In this document: piece after piece, positions 27,364 through 35,535 of the stretch | Numbering within the stretch: position 1 is the stretch's first letter | Layout: each line of letters begins with the position of its first letter | Assembly: GCA_002376235.1 (NCBI GenBank) | Contig: DFNX01000016.1 | Span: 124,001-188,000 of the forward strand | Reading direction: 5' to 3' | DNA length: 64,000 bases | Origin: Neorhizobium sp. UBA3556 | Lineage (GTDB): Bacteria > Pseudomonadota > Alphaproteobacteria > Rhizobiales > Rhizobiaceae | The notes under the pieces: generated by a model | Told to the model about the DNA's origin: nothing | The model's input: only the letters and a program-made list of their open reading frames with translations | Database searches by the model: none | Translations under genes and position numbers: made by a program

Positions 27364-27453
27364 GTTGGAGTAACTCCAGCAAAAAATGGCGTTCGGTTTG
27401 TCGTCAGGAAATGTTTGGAAACGGAGATAGAACGGGAATGCTCGAGCTCTGTC

Positions 27454-27531
27454 ATGCTCGGGCTCGTCCCGAGCATCTGCTACCTTATCCACGGCTGCAA
27501 CGTGGACAGATCCCCGGCACAAGGCCGAGGA
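27454..27531. repeat. REP-like pair of hairpins after ndh
   Basis: Two hairpins lie in the gap between ndh and the convergent glxA-type gene: a perfect 9-bp stem (atgctcggg / cccgagcat, 5-base loop, 27454–27476) and a near-perfect 8-bp stem (tccccggc / gccgagga, 27511–27531). Units of this type recur between rhizobial genes. They may act as bidirectional terminators. Confidence 0.5.
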
Positions 27532-27567
27532 CGACGTCGGATGTCTCAGCCTACTGCTCGATCTCTT

Positions 27568-28596
27568 TTACACCACCACGCCGGTGCGCGCCGTGTTGAG
27601 CGTCAGCTTGCGCTCGGCGCGCTCCTGCTGCGGCGAGCGGTTATAGACTTCGCGGTAGCATTTGGAAAAATGCGATGCCGAGACAAAACCGCAGGCGACA
27701 GCCACTTCGACCACCGGCATGGAGGACTGAACCAGCAGATGCCGGGCGCGGTCCAGCCGAATTTCGAGATAATAACGCGCCGGCGACCGGCCCATTTCCT
27801 GGCGGAACAACCGTTCGATCTGCCGGCGCGACAGGCCGGCATCGTCGGCGATCTCGATCAGCGACAGCGGCTCCGCAAGGTTGTTTTCCATCAGTTCGAT
27901 GATTGAAAGGACCTTGGAATTCTGCACGCCGAGACGGGCTCTCAGCGGCAGGCGCTGCCGGTCATGCGGATTGCGCACCCGGTCGGTCAACTGCTGCTCG
28001 CATACCCGGTTGACGAGGTTCTCGCCAAAATCCTGGCCGATCAGGTTAAGCATCATGTCCAGCGACGCGGTACCGCCGGCGCAGGTATAAAGATTGCCGT
28101 CGACTTCATAGAGATCGGCATAGACTTCTGCCTGCGGAAAAGCTTCGGAAAAACCGGGCAGGTTTTCCCAATGGATCGCACAGCGCTTGCCGTTGAGCAG
28201 GCCTGCCTGCGCCAGAACATGTGCACCGGTGCACAGGCTACCCACCGAAATGCCGCGGTTATAGCTCTCGCGCAGCCAAGCATTGACCGACTTGTTGCTG
28301 AATTCCTCGACATAGATGCCAGAGCAGACGAGAACCATGTTCGGCCGGTTTTCACCGCTTAAGTGACGTCTTTCGTCCGCCAGCGACGAATTGACCTCTA
28401 TGCCGATGCCGCTCGATGAATATACCTTTTCGCCATCAGCGGAACAGAGCCGCCAGCTATAGGCGGAATAGCCGAGCATGCGGTTGGCAATCCGCAGCGT
28501 TTCGATCGCCGCTGAAAACGGCAGCATGGTGAAGTGCGGGACGAGAAAGAAGACGATGGTCCGCTTCTTTACCTGTGGCTTGCTGGTAAGATCCAT
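27568..28596 (-). CDS. GlxA/GbdR-type AraC-family transcriptional regulator
   Basis: A 342-residue activator with an N-terminal DJ-1/PfpI (amidotransferase-like) sensor domain (about 12–190, with VGSLCTGAHVLAQAGLL) and a C-terminal AraC double HTH (about 225–330, LSLIEIADDAGLSRRQIERLFRQEMGRSP). The N-terminal FTMLPFSAAIETLRIANRM resembles GbdR, the glycine-betaine/dimethylglycine regulator of pseudomonads; the ligand here is inferred only. A Shine–Dalgarno aagggga precedes the ATG. Its promoter region carries a 13-base element also found before the MttB gene, making it the likely regulator of the methyl-transfer cluster. Confidence 0.8.
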   Translation of the reverse strand: MDLTSKPQVKKRTIVFFLVPHFTMLPFSAAIETLRIANRMLGYSAYSWRLCSADGEKVYSSSGIGIEVNSSLADERRHLSGENRPNMVLVCSGIYVEEFSNKSVNAWLRESYNRGISVGSLCTGAHVLAQAGLLNGKRCAIHWENLPGFSEAFPQAEVYADLYEVDGNLYTCAGGTASLDMMLNLIGQDFGENLVNRVCEQQLTDRVRNPHDRQRLPLRARLGVQNSKVLSIIELMENNLAEPLSLIEIADDAGLSRRQIERLFRQEMGRSPARYYLEIRLDRARHLLVQSSMPVVEVAVACGFVSASHFSKCYREVYNRSPQQERAERKLTLNTARTGVVV

Positions 28597-28644
28597 TGTC
28601 GTAGTTCCCCTTGCCGCCGCTTGATGCGGTCTTGCATTGCTTCA

Positions 28645-28657
28645 AAAGCGACACTCG
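28645..28657 (+). promoter_or_regulatory. Candidate operator upstream of the GlxA-type gene
   Basis: The 13-mer aaagcgacactcg lies 49–61 bases upstream of the regulator's start and recurs exactly at 35402–35414 between the corrinoid-protein and MttB genes. A related inverted pair tgcgac/gtcgca occurs at 28709–28728. Regulatory function is inferred from position and repetition. Confidence 0.4.
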
Positions 28658-28881
28658 CATGGATGCTAGTCCTAGGAAGAGCTTTTGACGACAGGGAAAT
28701 GGCATTTTTGCGACATCCATGCGTCGCACTGGTGACAGGTTCTCTGTTTTTGGTCTGTTTTGATCGCTTGTCGAAATGCGACATGGCCCGCAGCGCAAGC
28801 TGGCGGACCATGCCTAGACTTCAAATTTCGATATTGCCGGAACGATCCGGGCTGGAAAACGTGGCATGCCTGTTATGACAG

Positions 28882-29079
28882 TCACTTGCCGATCGTCGTC
28901 GGCCAGCCGATATCCTTGCGGATTTCCTGCGGAAGCCCTTCCAGCATGCGTTCCGTCTTGCGGCGGTTCCAGGCAGCAACCGCGCGCTCGAACAGGGACG
29001 TGATCTGCTTCTGGCCGGCATTGCGGGGAGTGGGCGAGGCGCCCACACGGCGCTGGTCGAGATAGGTGATCGTTGTCAT
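28882..29079 (-). CDS. DUF1127-like small protein
   Basis: A 65-residue protein with the C-terminal signature MLEGLPQEIRKDIGWP. The start MTTITYL at 29079 has a purine-rich aaggagaaaatga-like leader. It is divergent from a LysR-type regulator, an arrangement seen for DUF1127 targets of VtlR-like regulators in Brucella and Agrobacterium; direct control here is inference. The 285-base gap upstream towards glxA has no gene that I can support. Confidence 0.65.
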   Translation of the reverse strand: MTTITYLDQRRVGASPTPRNAGQKQITSLFERAVAAWNRRKTERMLEGLPQEIRKDIGWPTTIGK

Positions 29080-29299
29080 TTCATTTTCTCCTTGGGTTTT
29101 GGTCAGCTTTTCGGCGGCGTTCTTTCGGGAGGAGAGAGAAGACCAATCCATTAATCGATCACATGGCAGTCGTGCGGCTCATGAAATTCTGTTTTCTAAC
29201 GACGCCTGCTTTCGATGTTTTGCAGTATCGTTCTGGTTTGACTTTCAATCAAACGAAATGATATGGTGCTTAAGTTCAGAAAATTTGATGGGTGCACCG

Positions 29300-30196
29300 A
29301 TGACCGTACCGTTCAGAACGCCGCTGCCATTGCTTGATAATGATGTCCTGCGCACTTTCGTCGCCATTGCCGAGACCGGCAATTTTTCGACGGCTGCCGA
29401 TGTCGTACTGCGAACACCCTCGGCTGTCTCGATGCAGATCAAAAAGCTGGAAGAGCAGTTGAAATCGACGCTTTTTCTGCGTGACGCCCGCTCAGTCACG
29501 CTCACTCAAAATGGTGAGATACTTCTATCTTATGCAAGGCGGATGCTGGCGCTGTCGAACGAGGCTGTTTCGCGCTTTGTCATGCCGGAACTGTCTGGCG
29601 TCGTGCGCCTCGGTGCACCGGACGATATCTCCGAAAGGTTGCTGCCGAAGATCCTCAAGGATTTCGGCGAGCGTTTTCCTGGCATCATGGTGGATGTGAC
29701 CGTCGACCAGAGCACGCTGTTGCGCAAACGCATGGAGGAACAGCGACTTGATCTGGCGCTTATCAATTGCGCCAACCGCCCGTTTCCGACTGGCGGTGAG
29801 ATCATCCACACGGAAAAACTTGTCTGGGCCGGGGCAAAATGCGGCAATGCCTATCTGCGCGATCCGATTCCCATCTCCGTCTGGGAAGAGGGCTGCGTTT
29901 GGCGCAATGATGCAATCACCCAGTTGGACAAGCAGAAGCGGCCTTATCGCATAGCCTATGCCAGTGCTCATACGATGGCGCAGCGTGCCGCTGTTGTTTC
30001 CGATCTGGCGATCGCGCCTTTTCCGCTGTCCTACATCACGGACGACATGCAGATACTTGGTCCCAAGGAGGGTATGCCGGATCTCATCACGTTCGATATC
30101 CGGCTTTTGACGGCGCCGAACCTCTCCATTCCTGCAAAAGCGGTTGCCGAGAGCATCAAGGACGCCTTCAGTTCCCTGGAATCTGTCGCGGCCTGA
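29300..30196 (+). CDS. LysR-family transcriptional regulator
   Basis: A 298-residue regulator whose N-terminal winged HTH (LDNDVLRTFVAIAETGNFSTAADVV…SAVSMQIKKLEEQL) belongs to the LrhA/LsrB/VtlR branch. The effector domain follows from about residue 90 (GVVRLGAPDDISERLLPKIL). The ATG at 29300 or 29288 is possible; neither has a strong ribosome binding site, and I prefer MTVPFRTPLPLL. Its neighbours are a divergent DUF1127 gene and, downstream, the convergent end of the corrinoid activase gene. Target genes unknown. Confidence 0.85.
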   Translation: MTVPFRTPLPLLDNDVLRTFVAIAETGNFSTAADVVLRTPSAVSMQIKKLEEQLKSTLFLRDARSVTLTQNGEILLSYARRMLALSNEAVSRFVMPELSGVVRLGAPDDISERLLPKILKDFGERFPGIMVDVTVDQSTLLRKRMEEQRLDLALINCANRPFPTGGEIIHTEKLVWAGAKCGNAYLRDPIPISVWEEGCVWRNDAITQLDKQKRPYRIAYASAHTMAQRAAVVSDLAIAPFPLSYITDDMQILGPKEGMPDLITFDIRLLTAPNLSIPAKAVAESIKDAFSSLESVAA

Positions 30197-30229
30197 GTTC
30201 TATGAAAACAGAGCATTGCCGGGCGTCGT

Positions 30230-32269
30230 TCATGTCTCGCGTGAACGGCGTCTTCTGCGTCCGCCGTCGCCGCCGGCATCTGCCGGAACCTTGCGTTCCG
30301 GCAGGGTGACGACCATGCCAAGGTTCGGGAAGGCGTCGATCTTGTTCGGCAGCGCCATAGCGGCCACGAAATGATCCTGGAATTTCGGTTCCAGGGCTGT
30401 CTCTATCTTCTCGATCTCTCTGACGGTTCTCTCTATCTCGCGGCGGTAATCGCGATTGAGCAGGCACATTCGTGCGCCGGTTCCCGCAGCATTGCCGACG
30501 GCCTTGACGTGATCGAGGTCGCAATCGGGAATAAGCCCCAATACCATCGCATATTTCGGATCGATGAACGTGCCGAATGCGCCGGCAAGCCCGATCCGGT
30601 CGAGATGGCTGACGCCCTGTTTATCCATCAGAAGTTTTACACCGGCATAAAGCGCAGCCTTTGCAAGCTGGATGGCGCGAACGTCGTTCTGCGTCACGGC
30701 AATCCGCGGCGTCCCGTTATGCAGGAGATAGGAGAAAGTACGTCCATTTTCGAGAATGCGCGGGCTGCGGGCAGCGAGCCCGCCATCGACGACACCATCT
30801 TCCGAAATGATCCCCGAAAGATACATCTCGGCGATCACCTCGATAATCGCCGAACCGCAAATGCCGGTGACCCCGACTTGCGCCACGGCCTCGGCAAATC
30901 CGAGCTCGTCCGACCAAGGTTCGACGCCGATCACCCTGAAACGCGGTTCGAGCGTGACCGGATCGATCCGCACCCGCTCGATCGCACCCGGAGCAGCCCG
31001 CTGGCCTGACGAGATCTCGGCGCCCTCGAATGCAGGACCGGTCGGGGAAGATGCGGCAACGACACGAGCCCGATTACCAAGCACGATTTCCGCATTGGTG
31101 CCGATATCGACCAACAGCATCATCTCGTCCTGTCGGTGCGGCCCCTCGGAAAGGGTCGCAGCCGCCGCATCCGCACCCACATGCCCGGCAATGCAGGGCA
31201 GGAGATAGGTCCTCGTACCGGCATTCATCGGCAGACCGATTTCCGATGATTTCACCTCGACTGCACCCGAGACCGCCAGCGCAAACGGCGCGCCACCCAG
31301 TTCCGTCGGATCGATCCCGAGAAACAGATGGTGCATGATCGGATTGCCGACAAATACGCTGTCGAGAATGTCCTCGCGCGACACGTCGCCATCGGCACAC
31401 ACCCTGTCGATCAGCCCATTCAAGGCTTCGCGCACCGCATCCGTCATTGCCGCGCGCCCGTCCGGATTCATCATCACATAGGAGACACGGCTCATCAGGT
31501 CTTCACCGAAGCGGATCTGCGGATTGGATGTGCCGGCCGACGCAACCGTCCGGCCGGACAGAAGCGACGACAGATGCATGGCGATCGTGGTCGAGCCGAT
31601 ATCGCAGGCGATCCCGTAGGCCTCGTTTTTCAGTCCCGGATAAAGTGCGATCAGGCGAGGGCGCTCGTCCTCGCGATCCCGATGGATCGCCGCCGTCACC
31701 TTCCACTCGCCCTTGCGCAGGATCTGCTGGATCTGTGGGATAATATGGAAATCCACCTCCACATCATCGAAATGCCAGTCAGAGCCAAGTGCCGCTTTCA
31801 GTCGATCAAGGTCGCCGAGCGGCTTTTCCATGTCGGGTTCCTCCACCTCGACATAACACATCCGTACCGCCGGATTTCGGTCGAACACCCGTTCATCAAC
31901 CGCCTTGCGCACCACCTGCGCATTGATCACCGTATCCTGAGGCACGTCGATGACGAGATCGCCGAGGATCTGGGCGGAACAGGAAAGCCTGCGCCCCTCC
32001 GGCAGTCCGCGCACCCGCTCGTATCGCTCCTCTTTCGGCCCCACTTCGGAAAGGTGATCGACCGACGAAATAATGCCATGCTTGGCGAAATGGCCTTCCT
32101 GAACGGAGATCTGGCAGCGTCCGCAGGTCGCCCGTCCACCACACACGCTTTCCACATAGACCCCGAGCTGGCGCGCAGCATCAAGCACCGGTGTTCCGGC
32201 AGCAAACCGGCCACGCTTGCCCGATGGCATGAACAGGACGAGGGGATCTCGATGGGATGCGTCAGCCAT
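30230..32269 (-). CDS. Corrinoid-protein reductive activase (RACo/RamA-like)
   Basis: Predicted to use ATP to return inactive Co(II) corrinoid to Co(I). Domains: a plant-type [2Fe-2S] ferredoxin with Cys43, 49, 52 and 97 (SVCGGRATCGRC … RLSCSAQ), a linker, then an ASKHA ATPase domain with DIGSTT (residues 223–228) and a second phosphate loop LVDIGTNAEIVLG. The ATG at 32269 is 10 bases after the upstream gene. The extreme C terminus is Gly/Arg-rich (GGDGGRRRRRSRET), unlike the ASKHA core. 679 residues. The electron donor is unknown; the 4Fe-4S protein at 37220 is a candidate. Confidence 0.85.
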   Translation of the reverse strand: MADASHRDPLVLFMPSGKRGRFAAGTPVLDAARQLGVYVESVCGGRATCGRCQISVQEGHFAKHGIISSVDHLSEVGPKEERYERVRGLPEGRRLSCSAQILGDLVIDVPQDTVINAQVVRKAVDERVFDRNPAVRMCYVEVEEPDMEKPLGDLDRLKAALGSDWHFDDVEVDFHIIPQIQQILRKGEWKVTAAIHRDREDERPRLIALYPGLKNEAYGIACDIGSTTIAMHLSSLLSGRTVASAGTSNPQIRFGEDLMSRVSYVMMNPDGRAAMTDAVREALNGLIDRVCADGDVSREDILDSVFVGNPIMHHLFLGIDPTELGGAPFALAVSGAVEVKSSEIGLPMNAGTRTYLLPCIAGHVGADAAAATLSEGPHRQDEMMLLVDIGTNAEIVLGNRARVVAASSPTGPAFEGAEISSGQRAAPGAIERVRIDPVTLEPRFRVIGVEPWSDELGFAEAVAQVGVTGICGSAIIEVIAEMYLSGIISEDGVVDGGLAARSPRILENGRTFSYLLHNGTPRIAVTQNDVRAIQLAKAALYAGVKLLMDKQGVSHLDRIGLAGAFGTFIDPKYAMVLGLIPDCDLDHVKAVGNAAGTGARMCLLNRDYRREIERTVREIEKIETALEPKFQDHFVAAMALPNKIDAFPNLGMVVTLPERKVPADAGGDGGRRRRRSRET

Positions 32270-32279
32270 GCTTGTTCGC

Positions 32280-33242
32280 TTACTCCGTCCTCGCCCCAAA
32301 TCCTGCCCGTGCCGCCCTTCCACCGCGCCGTCCGCCACCGGCAGACGGGGCAGGGGCGGCCGCAGCGCCACCACCTTCCGCAGGCTTGTAGTCGCGATAG
32401 GTCATGATCCAGTTGCCGCAATTCTGGTCGGTGCCGTTGAGCACGTTTGCCGCGCGCACCGCTTCCATTTCCTGCGGTCGGCAGGGGTTCATGATCGCGG
32501 ATGTCATGCCCGCTCCGATCACCATCGGAATGAAGCCGGCATTGATGCCGTGGCGATGCGGCAAGCCGAAGGAAATGTTGGAAAGCCCGCAGGTCGTGTT
32601 GACCTTCAGTTCCTCGCGCAGACGCCTGAGCAGCGCAAACACCTGCAGGCCTGCCGAACCAAGTGCGCCGATCGGCATCACCAGCGGATCGACGACGATA
32701 TCATGGCTCTTGATCCCGTAATCCGCAGCCCGCTCGACGATTTTTTTTGCCACCGCAAAGCGCACATCCGGATCCATCGAAATCCCGGTCTCGTCATTCG
32801 AGATCGCCACCACCGGCACGTCATATTTCTTGCAGAGCGGCAGGATCGTTTCGAGCTTTTCCTCTTCGCCGGTAACCGAATTGATCAGCGGCCGCCCCTT
32901 GGCGACCTTCAGCGCCGCTTCGATCGCCGCCGTCACCGAACTGTCGATCGAGATCGGCACATCCACCAGTCCCTGGACGATTTCCAGTGTCCGCACCAGA
33001 AGCCCGGGTTCCGTCTCGTTCGGATTGACCGAGGTGACGCCGGCATTGACGTCGAGCATCGTCGCTCCGGCTGCCACCTGTTCCAGCGCGTCCTTGATCA
33101 CCGTGTCGAAATTGCCCTCGATCATCTCGGCGGCCAGCTTCTTGCGCCCGGTCGGGTTGATCCGCTCCCCGATGACGCAGAATGGCTGGTCGAAGCCGAT
33201 CACGATTTCCCGGGTTGCGGATGCGACGATGGTGCGTGTCAT
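32280..33242 (-). CDS. Methyltetrahydrofolate:corrinoid methyltransferase-like (pterin-binding TIM barrel)
   Basis: Belongs to the pterin-binding (DHPS/AcsE/MtgA-like) methyltransferases; it should move the methyl group between methyl-Co(III) corrinoid protein and tetrahydrofolate. Visible motifs are VIGERINPTGRKKL (residues 23–36), MLDVNAGV (about 63), DSS with PLINSVTGEE, and VDPLVMPIGALG. The last ~40 residues are a Gly/Ala/Pro/Arg tail (GGGRRGGRAARAGFGARTE). Ribosome binding site ggag. Located directly upstream of the activase gene. Direction in vivo is inferred to be methyl to THF. Confidence 0.85.
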   Translation of the reverse strand: MTRTIVASATREIVIGFDQPFCVIGERINPTGRKKLAAEMIEGNFDTVIKDALEQVAAGATMLDVNAGVTSVNPNETEPGLLVRTLEIVQGLVDVPISIDSSVTAAIEAALKVAKGRPLINSVTGEEEKLETILPLCKKYDVPVVAISNDETGISMDPDVRFAVAKKIVERAADYGIKSHDIVVDPLVMPIGALGSAGLQVFALLRRLREELKVNTTCGLSNISFGLPHRHGINAGFIPMVIGAGMTSAIMNPCRPQEMEAVRAANVLNGTDQNCGNWIMTYRDYKPAEGGGAAAAPAPSAGGGRRGGRAARAGFGARTE

Positions 33243-33288
33243 TGCGTTCTCCGGCTAAGGGGGAGGTAGTGGAACGGTCGGCAGTCGT

Positions 33289-33591
33289 TTATGCGCTCTC
33301 CCGGCCGCCGGCCTTCACCAGCGCCACGAGTTTTTCCTTGTCGTAGGCGGTCTCAAGCTCCGCCGCTGCCTTGTCGGCTTCGACTTCCAGGTCGTCGGAG
33401 ACCGGCAAGGGATCCGCCTTGCGCCATTCGGCGAGATAGTCATCTGTTTCGGCTGCACCGGTGCGCATGGCGCACATGTCGATCGCCTCCGTGAAACGCA
33501 AGGAAAGCTCGCGCTTGGCGGTCTGCCGCCCCTTCTTGATGATCACCTGGGCCGGGATATCGCGCCAGAAGACAACAATGCAATCCGCCAT
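33289..33591 (-). CDS. 'Virulence factor' (PF13769-like) small protein
   Basis: A 100-residue acidic–basic protein beginning MADCIVVFWRDIPAQVIIKKG, matching from memory the rhizobial proteins labelled 'virulence factor'. There is no evidence for virulence; its constant position between DUF1638 and the pterin methyltransferase suggests an accessory role in corrinoid methyl transfer. One Cys near the N terminus (Cys4) and one at about Cys40. A strong ggagg precedes the ATG. A 120-base gap with a GCGAC inverted repeat separates it from DUF1638, so it may have its own promoter. Confidence 0.65.
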   Translation of the reverse strand: MADCIVVFWRDIPAQVIIKKGRQTAKRELSLRFTEAIDMCAMRTGAAETDDYLAEWRKADPLPVSDDLEVEADKAAAELETAYDKEKLVALVKAGGRESA

Positions 33592-33654
33592 GAGCTCCTC
33601 CGATTACTGCTTGAACATGCACCGGCCTTGCGGTCAGCTCTGTGCTTCGCACGA

Positions 33655-33678
33655 CGTCGCAGGTGACAAAAAGCGACG
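33655..33678. promoter_or_regulatory. GCGAC inverted repeat before the 'virulence factor' gene
   Basis: CGTCGC (33655–33660) and GCGACG (33673–33678) form an inverted pair; the second half extends to aaaagcgac, like the shared element at 28645 and 35402. It lies 64–87 bases upstream of the start at 33591. Candidate second operator; weak evidence alone. Confidence 0.3.
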
Positions 33679-33711
33679 CAATGCGCTTTCATATGGCTGC
33701 CGGGAAACAGT

Positions 33712-34353
33712 TCACGCCGAGCGCATCGCCGAAGTCAGGTCGCCATAGCCGGTAAATCGGTACTCGTATTCCAGCCCGAGATAGTTCGCCGCCTCGCGCG
33801 CCTTGCGCTGCAACTCCTCATCCTCTTCTTGCGAGAGATAGATCAGCTTCCGGTAATTGCCGAAATACATCGGCTTCAGTTCTGGATGACGATCGAGGCC
33901 AAGCGGTTCGATGACGAAGGCGCGAAACTGGCGTGCGAGAAAATCCGTCAGGAAAAAGGACAGGAGATCATCGTTCGCTTTGTCATTGAAGGCCTCATTT
34001 CCGGTAAAGAACGAATAGCAATGCGGCCCTTCGATCCGGGCAATGCCTTCACGTTCGCACAGGCGGTCGATCTCTCCTCCGGTGCCGCAATCGGCATATG
34101 CGAAAAAGATCCGCTCAAACCCACTTTGCCGAGCCTCGGCTACGGCCAATTCGAGGCCTGGAACGATCTTTTGAGGATAGGCGTGCCAGATCGCGGGCAG
34201 GCAGTTGAGGTCGATATGGTCGAGCCCCTGTTGCCGGGAAACCGCCAGAATTTCCCGTGCGAGCGCTCCGCACGCAATCACGTGAACTTTTTCGCGAGTT
34301 GAACGTTCCATAGCAGGAAAATCACTTTCCGGCACATTTTGATCCTTACCCAT
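33712..34353 (-). CDS. DUF1638 protein
   Basis: Up to 213 residues; the family core starts at EKVHVIACGALAREILAV, runs through HAYPQKIVPGLELAVAE, FFAYADCGTGGEIDRLC and GPHCYSFF. The regularly placed Cys and His (CGA, CGTG, CER, HCYSFF) could bind a metal or cofactor. DUF1638 proteins co-occur with methylamine/betaine corrinoid systems, but no activity is known. The ATG at 34353 lies only 14 bases from the divergent lipoprotein start; the ATG at 34311 is an alternative without a ribosome binding site. Confidence 0.75.
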   Translation of the reverse strand: MGKDQNVPESDFPAMERSTREKVHVIACGALAREILAVSRQQGLDHIDLNCLPAIWHAYPQKIVPGLELAVAEARQSGFERIFFAYADCGTGGEIDRLCEREGIARIEGPHCYSFFTGNEAFNDKANDDLLSFFLTDFLARQFRAFVIEPLGLDRHPELKPMYFGNYRKLIYLSQEEDEELQRKAREAANYLGLEYEYRFTGYGDLTSAMRSA

Positions 34354-34367
34354 CGGAGTATTCCATC

Positions 34368-34529
34368 ATGACGGCCAAGACAGTCACCGTTGTCGCTGCT
34401 TTCTTCGCAATTACGGCTTCCCTCACATCCTGCGGCAATACGATCCGCGGCATGGGGCAGGATACGGCCAATACCGTCAACGCTACCCAGGATGCCGGTC
34501 GCCGGGTCGATAACGCGGCGTCCCGCTAA
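34368..34529 (+). CDS. Entericidin-like small lipoprotein
   Basis: A 53-residue frame too short for most gene callers. It has a signal peptide (MTAKTVTVVAAFFAITASLT) with lipobox LTSC at Cys22, followed by GNTIRGMGQDTANTVNA, the pattern of EcnA/EcnB entericidins. Shine–Dalgarno cggagta lies 7–8 bases upstream. It sits on the opposite strand inside the corrinoid operon, between the corrinoid-protein gene and DUF1638. Entericidins are envelope lipoproteins of uncertain, stress-linked function. Confidence 0.75.
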   Translation: MTAKTVTVVAAFFAITASLTSCGNTIRGMGQDTANTVNATQDAGRRVDNAASR

Positions 34530-34580
34530 GCGATCAAAATCAGAACGCCGCCGTGCCGCAACCGGCGCGGTGGCCGACTG

Positions 34581-35282
34581 TCACGCGCCTGCGGCCATCC
34601 GGTTGTGACGGCGGCTAAGGAAGTCCTTCGCGGTTTCGACAGCGACTGCCGCGTCCCGGCAATAGGCGTCGGCACCGACAGCCTTGCCGAATTCCTCGTT
34701 CAGCGGTGCTCCGCCGACAAGCACGACATAATCGTCGCGAATGCCCTTTTCCTTCATCGTGTCGATCACGACCTTCATATAGGGCATGGTCGTCGTCAGA
34801 AGCGCCGACATTCCAAGGATATCAGGTTTTTCCCGCTCGATCGCATCGAGATAGTTTTCGACCGGATTGTTGATGCCGAGGTCAACGACATCGAAGCCGG
34901 CGCCTTCCATCATCATGCCGACGAGGTTCTTGCCGATATCGTGGATATCGCCCTTCACCGTGCCGATAACGACCTTGCCGAGTTTCGGTGCGCCGGTTTC
35001 GGCCAGAAGCGGCCGGAGAATCGACATACCGGCCTTCATCGCATTGGCGGAGAGAAGCACTTCCGGCACGAAGAGAATGCCGTCGCGAAAGTCGATCCCG
35101 ACGATCCGCATGCCCTCAACCAGAGCCTGGGTCAGCACATCATAGGGCGTCCAGCCGCGCTCCAGCAGGATATTGGTTGCCTCCTCGATCTCTTCTTTGA
35201 GGCCGTCATAGAGATCGTCATGCATCTGCTGAACGAGTTCTTCGTCGGAAAGCTCCGATAGAATGATGTCGTCGTCGGACAT
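34581..35282 (-). CDS. Corrinoid (cobalamin-binding) methyl carrier protein
   Basis: A 233-residue MtbC/MtmC/MtgC-like carrier. An N-terminal four-helix 'cap' (about 1–95) precedes a B12-binding Rossmann domain with base-off/His-on motif GDIHDIGKN at residues 111–119, where His114 is the lower cobalt ligand. SALLTTTMPYMKVVID and VLVGGAPLNEEF complete the cobalamin nucleotide-tail pocket. The ATG at 35282 is set by gggaagaga upstream; the longer frame extends into the divergent promoter region. First gene of the minus-strand corrinoid operon and divergent from the MttB-type methyltransferase that should charge it. Confidence 0.93.
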   Translation of the reverse strand: MSDDDIILSELSDEELVQQMHDDLYDGLKEEIEEATNILLERGWTPYDVLTQALVEGMRIVGIDFRDGILFVPEVLLSANAMKAGMSILRPLLAETGAPKLGKVVIGTVKGDIHDIGKNLVGMMMEGAGFDVVDLGINNPVENYLDAIEREKPDILGMSALLTTTMPYMKVVIDTMKEKGIRDDYVVLVGGAPLNEEFGKAVGADAYCRDAAVAVETAKDFLSRRHNRMAAGA

Positions 35283-35382
35283 GAATTCTCTTCCCTGGTT
35301 GGGGGCGATGTTCCGGATCGCCCAAATCGTAACGATACTCGCAACTATGTCTAACCGTATTTTGTTTCGCGTTTTCTTTCGT

Positions 35383-35414
35383 AAGCGACGTCGCACGTCG
35401 GAAAGCGACACTCG
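35383..35414. promoter_or_regulatory. Direct-repeat operator candidate between corrinoid-protein and mttB-type genes
   Basis: Two copies of aagcgac start exactly 20 bases apart (35383 and 35403); the first is part of the palindrome GCGACGTCGC and the second is part of the 13-mer aaagcgacactcg shared with 28645–28657. AraC-family activators bind direct repeats with about two helical turns of spacing, which fits the GlxA-type regulator nearby. The 253-base divergent gap holds no gene. Confidence 0.45.
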
Positions 35415-35535
35415 ACGGCGCATGATAGAATGTCTGTCTCGCACAAGCGCGTGACGCAGAAAGGCAGGAGCCTCGCTGTGCAGGAGCCTAGCATGACCGA
35501 TCAAAAGACCAGGCGAGATCAAGGCGAGGAAGATC

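Noticed and set aside
29238..29252. TTGA…TCAA pair upstream of the LysR-type gene resembling an anaerobox
   Set aside because: The spacer is seven bases rather than six, so it does not fit FNR/FixK recognition.
33289..33591. A true virulence determinant
   Set aside because: Only the historic family label suggests it; the genomic setting points to corrinoid methyl metabolism.
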